From Kangiella sp. (GTDB lineage: Bacteria; Pseudomonadota; Gammaproteobacteria; Enterobacterales; Kangiellaceae): a stretch of 10,161 bases of DNA. Positions 7,501 to 10,161 of this stretch are shown here, piece after piece. How positions within the stretch are numbered: position 1 is the stretch's first letter; each line of letters opens with the position of its first letter. Below the pieces are notes generated by a model, which did not search any database, was not told the DNA's origin, and worked only from the letters and a program-made list of their open reading frames with translations. Made by a program: the position numbers and the translations under genes. Location: assembly GCA_002733465.1 (NCBI GenBank), contig NVVT01000010.1, forward strand, positions 3,431-13,591. The letters are read 5' to 3'.

Positions 7501-9879
7501 AAGGAGGTGATCATTTTCTAAATCAAAAGCATATTTTCCTAATTTCGTATTGATTTGATCCATTTCATAGGTTGCTTCATCAAACTCTAAATGACTTAGA
7601 TCGGTAAAGGTAATTTGTGTGGCGGAATAGTCATCAAAGGTTTGTGCAGGCTCGCCACTATTCATCACAAACTGGGTTCGTAGTACTTCATGTCTTTCTA
7701 CGGTTTCTTTCCAAGCTTGTATTAATTCGTCTCGGCAGAGTTTCCCTTCAAGATGAACACTACCCTGTGCAGTATAAAATGGGTTGTCCGGATCGAGTTT
7801 CCACAAATACCACAAACCCCATTGAGAATGACTTAACGGAATGGTATTGGGTTTATTGCTTTGAGTGGCTAATGCTGTCTTTAAGTTTTTTGCGTTTTGC
7901 TGATTATTTTTTTGAATAGCTTTTTCTATCTGTTTAACATTGTTATTTTGCATTAGAAAAGAAGCGGGCAGTTTAAATGTAAATGTCTTATCAATACGAT
8001 TTATAATTTGCATCGCTAGCAAAGAGTCGCCACCTAAATCCAAAAAAGGATCGTTAACTCCGATACCTTCAAAACCTAAAATGTCGCTCCAAATCTTGAT
8101 GACCTGCTGTTGCATTTGATTTTCAGAAGCAACAAAATCTGTATCTATTTCAGGGCGTACTTTTTCTGGTTTTGGAAGCGCGTTATAGTCCAATTTTCTA
8201 TTAGCATTGATGGGCATTTCTTGCAGAACAATAATCTGCTGAGGCACCATATGTACGGGTAAAGCTCTACGAATTTCACTTCGTAATTCCGAAGGTTTAA
8301 TCGTTTCATTGGTGGTAATATAAGCAACTAAGAATTGAGTTCCTTCGGCAACAGTTTGTCTTGCTTTACGATCTTTCGCAGTCAGCCTATCCTGTTGTCT
8401 TTCTAATCGACAAACCTTTACCGCACATTCGTTGATCGAAGGTTGTTTTCTAATTACACTTTCAATTTCGCCTAACTCAACTCGCATGCCACGAAGTTTG
8501 ACTAAGTTATCCTCTCGACCAATAAACTCTAATTGCTTGTTTGATTTTAATCGCACCATATCGCCGGTTCTAAATACCGGATCGGAATAATCACTATGCA
8601 ATGGATTTTGAATAAAGTTTCGCTCTGTTTCTTTTTCTCTATTTAAATAACCTAGTGTTAAATATTGGCTTTGAATATATAACTCGCCACTTTCGCCTTG
8701 CTTAACTAAGCACTGATTACCGTCAAGAATTAAAATATTTCGACCATCAATTGCTTCACCAATCGGAACAAAAGCTGACTTAGAATCTTCTACTGAAAAC
8801 TCATGAAAAGTTGCTAGAACTGATTCGCTCGGACCGTATAGGTTATAAATTCGAGCATCTTGTAAAGAACGCCAAGCTGTTGGGAGATCGCTCGGTAACG
8901 CCTCACCGGCTAATAATAAAAACTTTAAATTGGGCATCAACACACTAGCTCCATTGAGCTTTTCTGTTCCGTCATCAACAGGAGCATCGCGCATCACTTC
9001 AATAATTTGACGACAAAAACTCGGTACGACTTGAAGTATATCGGCCTTTATTTTAGTTACCCATCGACTCAATAAAAGTGGATTAAAGCGAACTTCCGGC
9101 GACTCAACACATAAGGTTGCGCCAAAACAGAGCGAGCCAAATATTTCACAAAAAGACGCATCATAACTAATCGAAGCCCATTGTATAAATCGCTTATTCG
9201 CTCCAATCTGAAACTCTTTTGCCTGCCAGTTGATGAACTGACTAAAACTTCGATGCGATTGAATAATTCCCTTTGGTTTTCCAGTCGAACCTGAGGTATA
9301 GGCGACATAGGCAATCGCGTTAGAATTTTTTATAAGTGTTGAATTTTGATCAGAAAAATCACTTAAGTTATCTAAAACAGTGACGTTTTCAAACCCTCCT
9401 AATTCTTTTGCGACAATATCAATAGTGAAAACATTTGTTGATTGCTGTTTTATAAAATCAATAACACTCGGATGGCGTAATACAGAACGATCAATCACAA
9501 TAGCATCTGGCGAAGACTCTTCGAGTATGCCAATTAATCGATCACTTGGATGGCATGGATCAAGACAAACAAAATGCCTACTTGATTTTAAAATTCCAAT
9601 TTGTACCGCGATTTGATCGACATTTGATTCAATCATGGTGACAATAGAAGCATTCAATTTTTTCGAATGTTTCTGAGCTGTTTCAAGCGGATCAGAGCCA
9701 GTCAATGTAGCACTTAAACAATGAGCGATCCGATTACTCTTAGCGTTTAATTCAGTATAAGTAAGATTTCCTTCAGGCGAGTCAATAGCGCATAAATCAG
9801 GATGCTGAACGACTATTTTTTCAAACAGCCACTCCAACCGATGATCAGATGACTCTACCTTAGAGTTTTTATTTTCCAT
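4579..9879 (-). CDS. NRPS, A-T-C-A-T (initiation module plus one elongation module)
   Basis: This 1766-residue synthetase contains, in order, A1 (about 16-570), T1 (582-655, LGGDSL with S619), C2 (676-1115), A2 (1135-1655) and T2 (1665-1735, LGGHSL with S1701). Starting with an adenylation domain marks it as the likely chain initiator, and the product would pass to the C domain of the next synthetase. There is no epimerization, methylation or ketoreductase insert. The C-terminal tail (about 1736-1766) is strongly acidic. The ATG at 9877-9879 is preceded by a weak GAGAAG at 9883-9888. No earlier residues are needed, because the A-domain N-terminal region begins near residue 16. A 99-base gap separates it from the minus-strand gene upstream, so the two could share a transcript. 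All serine and lysine residues needed for carrier and adenylation activity are present; the anomalies are confined to C2 and the A2 pocket. Confidence 0.95.
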   Translation of the reverse strand: MENKNSKVESSDHRLEWLFEKIVVQHPDLCAIDSPEGNLTYTELNAKSNRIAHCLSATLTGSDPLETAQKHSKKLNASIVTMIESNVDQIAVQIGILKSSRHFVCLDPCHPSDRLIGILEESSPDAIVIDRSVLRHPSVIDFIKQQSTNVFTIDIVAKELGGFENVTVLDNLSDFSDQNSTLIKNSNAIAYVAYTSGSTGKPKGIIQSHRSFSQFINWQAKEFQIGANKRFIQWASISYDASFCEIFGSLCFGATLCVESPEVRFNPLLLSRWVTKIKADILQVVPSFCRQIIEVMRDAPVDDGTEKLNGASVLMPNLKFLLLAGEALPSDLPTAWRSLQDARIYNLYGPSESVLATFHEFSVEDSKSAFVPIGEAIDGRNILILDGNQCLVKQGESGELYIQSQYLTLGYLNREKETERNFIQNPLHSDYSDPVFRTGDMVRLKSNKQLEFIGREDNLVKLRGMRVELGEIESVIRKQPSINECAVKVCRLERQQDRLTAKDRKARQTVAEGTQFLVAYITTNETIKPSELRSEIRRALPVHMVPQQIIVLQEMPINANRKLDYNALPKPEKVRPEIDTDFVASENQMQQQVIKIWSDILGFEGIGVNDPFLDLGGDSLLAMQIINRIDKTFTFKLPASFLMQNNNVKQIEKAIQKNNQQNAKNLKTALATQSNKPNTIPLSHSQWGLWYLWKLDPDNPFYTAQGSVHLEGKLCRDELIQAWKETVERHEVLRTQFVMNSGEPAQTFDDYSATQITFTDLSHLEFDEATYEMDQINTKLGKYAFDLENDHLLQLQLFKLSKEHHEFVFSYQEIIFDLWAFAIIINDLMDAYSEIILGKKGFESDLPIQFSDFAIWEKENITHENLKPEEAFWKKQLQGQLPVLDLPIDYPRGSEADYSGSGESFMLDAELSSQLKKISRENGVTLYTTILSAFYIFLRQYTNQQDIIIGTPLANRSASGAENLVGWFLNMLPIRINAEHSINFKELLELSKTATNESIDHADYPFRWMLEWADIPRDKTISPVFQVMFNWQNLPQMAPTVDGLQVSSSEVDSTFKKYDLALYAQEHLDRIYLQFSYLTKLFKPSKIKRMLNNFVLTLKAVSEDPSQQINRLAKINAEEKKWLLEDFNSTDRKIDYSQDIASLFEMQVENSKENTAVIFNQQEVTYDTLNQKSNQIANYLKDQGVVSKDRVILCLDRSIDMIATLLAVSKIGAIHVAIDHNFPKNRLEEICGDVDATAFIYHGETALVENKAPIQIDLDSSSTEINTCSNKNLSHSVDHFNAKYSGIFNIVYTSGSTGKPKGLSIPNRAVINRLNWMWHKFPFQSDDVAVLQKSYSIVASNWEIFGALLKGIPTLLLNHDEVIDGAKFWKACCTHKVSYLLGSPGLLSNILNQAEQATHNADSASNQGWQSLRLATTSAEPITPEQVTRWRTRFPNVPLLNLFGATECSSNATSFDTEKLAEGAQVVPIGRPIDNTKVYLLNEELQLIPQGAIGEMCVAGDPLATGYFEDPKLNAQRFLENPFSSDGYESLCRTGDLARMNEDGMLELVGRKDLQIKVRGFRVELGDLESAANSHPRVIRSAANSYKDSSNSTALSLYLETKDGWLEKNRTEKDQLRAFLSEQLPDYMLPSQTMRVDKLPLTPSGKLDRLALPEIDSTLDVCEVVEATTSAEKVLVSVWSKILKLDSVGIHNNFFDLGGHSLVATEIVSQLLDVFQVELAIRSIFDSPTIDQLIKGPLCDAFGDSELVEEVADIWLSVESDEQLDG
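4915..6477 (-). other. A2 adenylation domain, beta-alanine-like clade with no pocket Asp
   Basis: These are residues about 1135-1655 of the A-T-C-A-T synthetase. Core motifs YTSGSTGKPKG (1292-1302), NLFGATE (1441-1447), CRTGD (1532-1536) and K1646 in PSGKLDR predict an active enzyme. The specificity residues are V1338 A1339 W1342 L1381 T1416 S1418 L1442 S1450 N1451 K1646, giving VAWLTSLSNK. The surrounding pattern (LQKS, then VxSxWEIFGxLL) resembles domains with the beta-alanine code VDWVISLADK (from memory). Here, however, Asp236 is Ala and Asp331 is Asn, and position 235 is Val. No acidic residue remains to bind an amino group. The substrate may be a hydroxy, keto or other carboxylic acid, or an unusual amino acid. 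There is no room for a ketoreductase insert. Confidence 0.75.
6535..7854 (-). other. C2 condensation domain without the catalytic histidines
   Basis: These are residues about 676-1115 of the A-T-C-A-T synthetase. The domain is full length and otherwise well preserved: RHEVLRTQF at 729-737, FSDFAIW at 850-856, IIIGTPLANR at 947-956, VGWFLNMLPIR at 965-975 and HADYPF at 1001-1006. The catalytic motif HHxxxDG is replaced by QEIIFDL at 812-818 (bases 7426-7446). E813 sits where the catalytic second histidine belongs, and the structural Asp is kept as D817. In the first core motif (LSHSQWGLW, 682-690) the usual Arg is G688. Decay looks unlikely given the intact surroundings. The domain may be structural, or may use different chemistry. 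Confidence 0.8.
8170..9834 (-). other. A1 adenylation domain, substrate not assigned
   Basis: These are residues about 16-570 of the A-T-C-A-T synthetase. YTSGSTGKPKG (194-204), NLYGPSE (346-352), FRTGD (436-440) and the active-site lysine K562 in NRKLDY indicate a working enzyme. The pocket read against GrsA is D240 A241 C244 Q283 L322 A324 L347 L355 A356 K562, giving DACQLALLAK. Asp at position 235 points to an alpha-amino acid, and the rest of the pocket is mostly hydrophobic. I recall no characterised domain with this code. Two stretches depart from the usual domain: extra residues at about 57-78 after the first core region, and a charged Lys/Arg/Gln-rich insert at about 490-513 in the C-terminal subdomain. 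Confidence 0.8.
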
Positions 9880-9936
9880 TAACTTCTCACAACTGAAAAA
9901 TGGCGTTCAACACGCATAAAAATATAACCCAATTAG

Positions 9937-9960
9937 GCTAGAACTAGCGATGCTAGATCG
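9937..9960. repeat. Alternating GCTAG/CTAGC short inverted repeats
   Basis: In the gap upstream of the synthetase genes, GCTAG (9937-9941), CTAGC (9944-9948) and GCTAG (9952-9956) lie in alternating orientation. The last two can pair across a GAT loop, and CGAT/ATCG (9948-9951 and 9957-9960) offers a competing stem. The stems are short and no T run follows, so a terminator is not supported. No good promoter match was found in 9880-9978. Confidence 0.25.
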
Positions 9961-9978
9961 AAAAACAGATTAAAAATT

Positions 9979-10161
9979 CTATTGAATTTCCATATCATCT
10001 ATCCACTGACGACGATGGCTACGGAGAAACGCTCTTGCCTTCTCTATATCATCACTAATCACTCGATCAACATCCAGAAAATCAACGTGTTTTCTAAACT
10101 CATCAAAAATTTGTTGGGTTTTTGGCGATAGAGTCAGTTCCTTGTTAAAGTCAATGGCTTG
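9979..10161 (-). CDS. C-terminal end of an unidentified protein, cut by the window edge
   Basis: The frame is open from the right edge to a TAG at 9979-9981, giving the last 60 residues of a protein. It is rich in charged residues and looks helical, with segments such as IFDEFRKHVDFLDVD and the ending RRQWIDDMEIQ. I see no diagnostic motif, membrane segment or NRPS domain, so no function is assigned. The helical tail is loosely like the C-termini of some S41 peptidases, but this is too weak to name it. It is on the same strand as the synthetase genes and 99 bases upstream of them, so it may belong to the same operon. The start and most of the gene lie beyond the window. Confidence 0.65.
   Translation of the reverse strand, partial: QAIDFNKELTLSPKTQQIFDEFRKHVDFLDVDRVISDDIEKARAFLRSHRRQWIDDMEIQ

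Noticed and set aside
7617..7919. 100-codon + strand open frame
   Set aside because: It is antisense to the start of the C2 domain, with no ribosome binding site or recognisable protein features that I can see.
9069..9314. 81-codon minus-strand frame inside the first synthetase gene
   Set aside because: It is an alternative frame of the A1 domain, which is intact in the main frame.
9880..9978. Promoter for the synthetase operon
   Set aside because: A TATATT on the minus strand (9921-9926) has no acceptable -35 box at 16-18 bases; transcription from further upstream is equally possible.

Overview
The window is AT-rich bacterial DNA (two 60-base lines I counted gave 33% and 42% G+C). It holds part of a non-ribosomal peptide synthetase (NRPS) gene cluster. 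Bacterial-style start sites, dense packing and a 20-base overlap between the two large genes rule out a eukaryote. An AT-rich Gram-negative bacterium, possibly a gammaproteobacterium, would fit, but nothing in the window fixes the taxon.

Layout, left to right. Positions 2-97 look like the 3' end of an unidentified + strand gene, or a 21-codon small ORF. Positions 98-312 are non-coding, with an 11-bp inverted repeat around a run of eight C, and an operator-like dyad overlapping a possible promoter. Positions 313-1239 (+) encode a PhyH-type Fe(II)/2-oxoglutarate dioxygenase. After a 26-base convergent gap come two NRPS genes on the minus strand: 4579-9879 (transcribed first; A-T-C-A-T) and 1266-4598 (C-A-T). 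A 99-base gap separates them from the 3' end of another minus-strand gene (9979-10161), which runs off the right edge and is not identified.

How the genes work together. The two synthetases form a three-module line: A1-T1, C2-A2-T2, C3-A3-T3. Module 1 starts directly with an adenylation domain, so it looks like an initiation module. A3 has a near-textbook glycine code. A1 keeps the Asp that binds an alpha-amino group, but its code is unfamiliar. There is no epimerase, and no thioesterase or reductase release domain. The dioxygenase may hydroxylate an amino acid or the peptide.

The most unusual part is module 2. Its condensation domain is full length, but the catalytic HHxxxDG motif reads QEIIFDL, so both histidines are lost. 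Its adenylation domain resembles the beta-alanine-type clade, yet lacks Asp at both amine-binding positions (code VAWLTSLSNK). Modules 1 and 3 show neither change. Module 2 may therefore handle an unusual, perhaps non-alpha-amino, building block by non-standard chemistry; this is inference from sequence.
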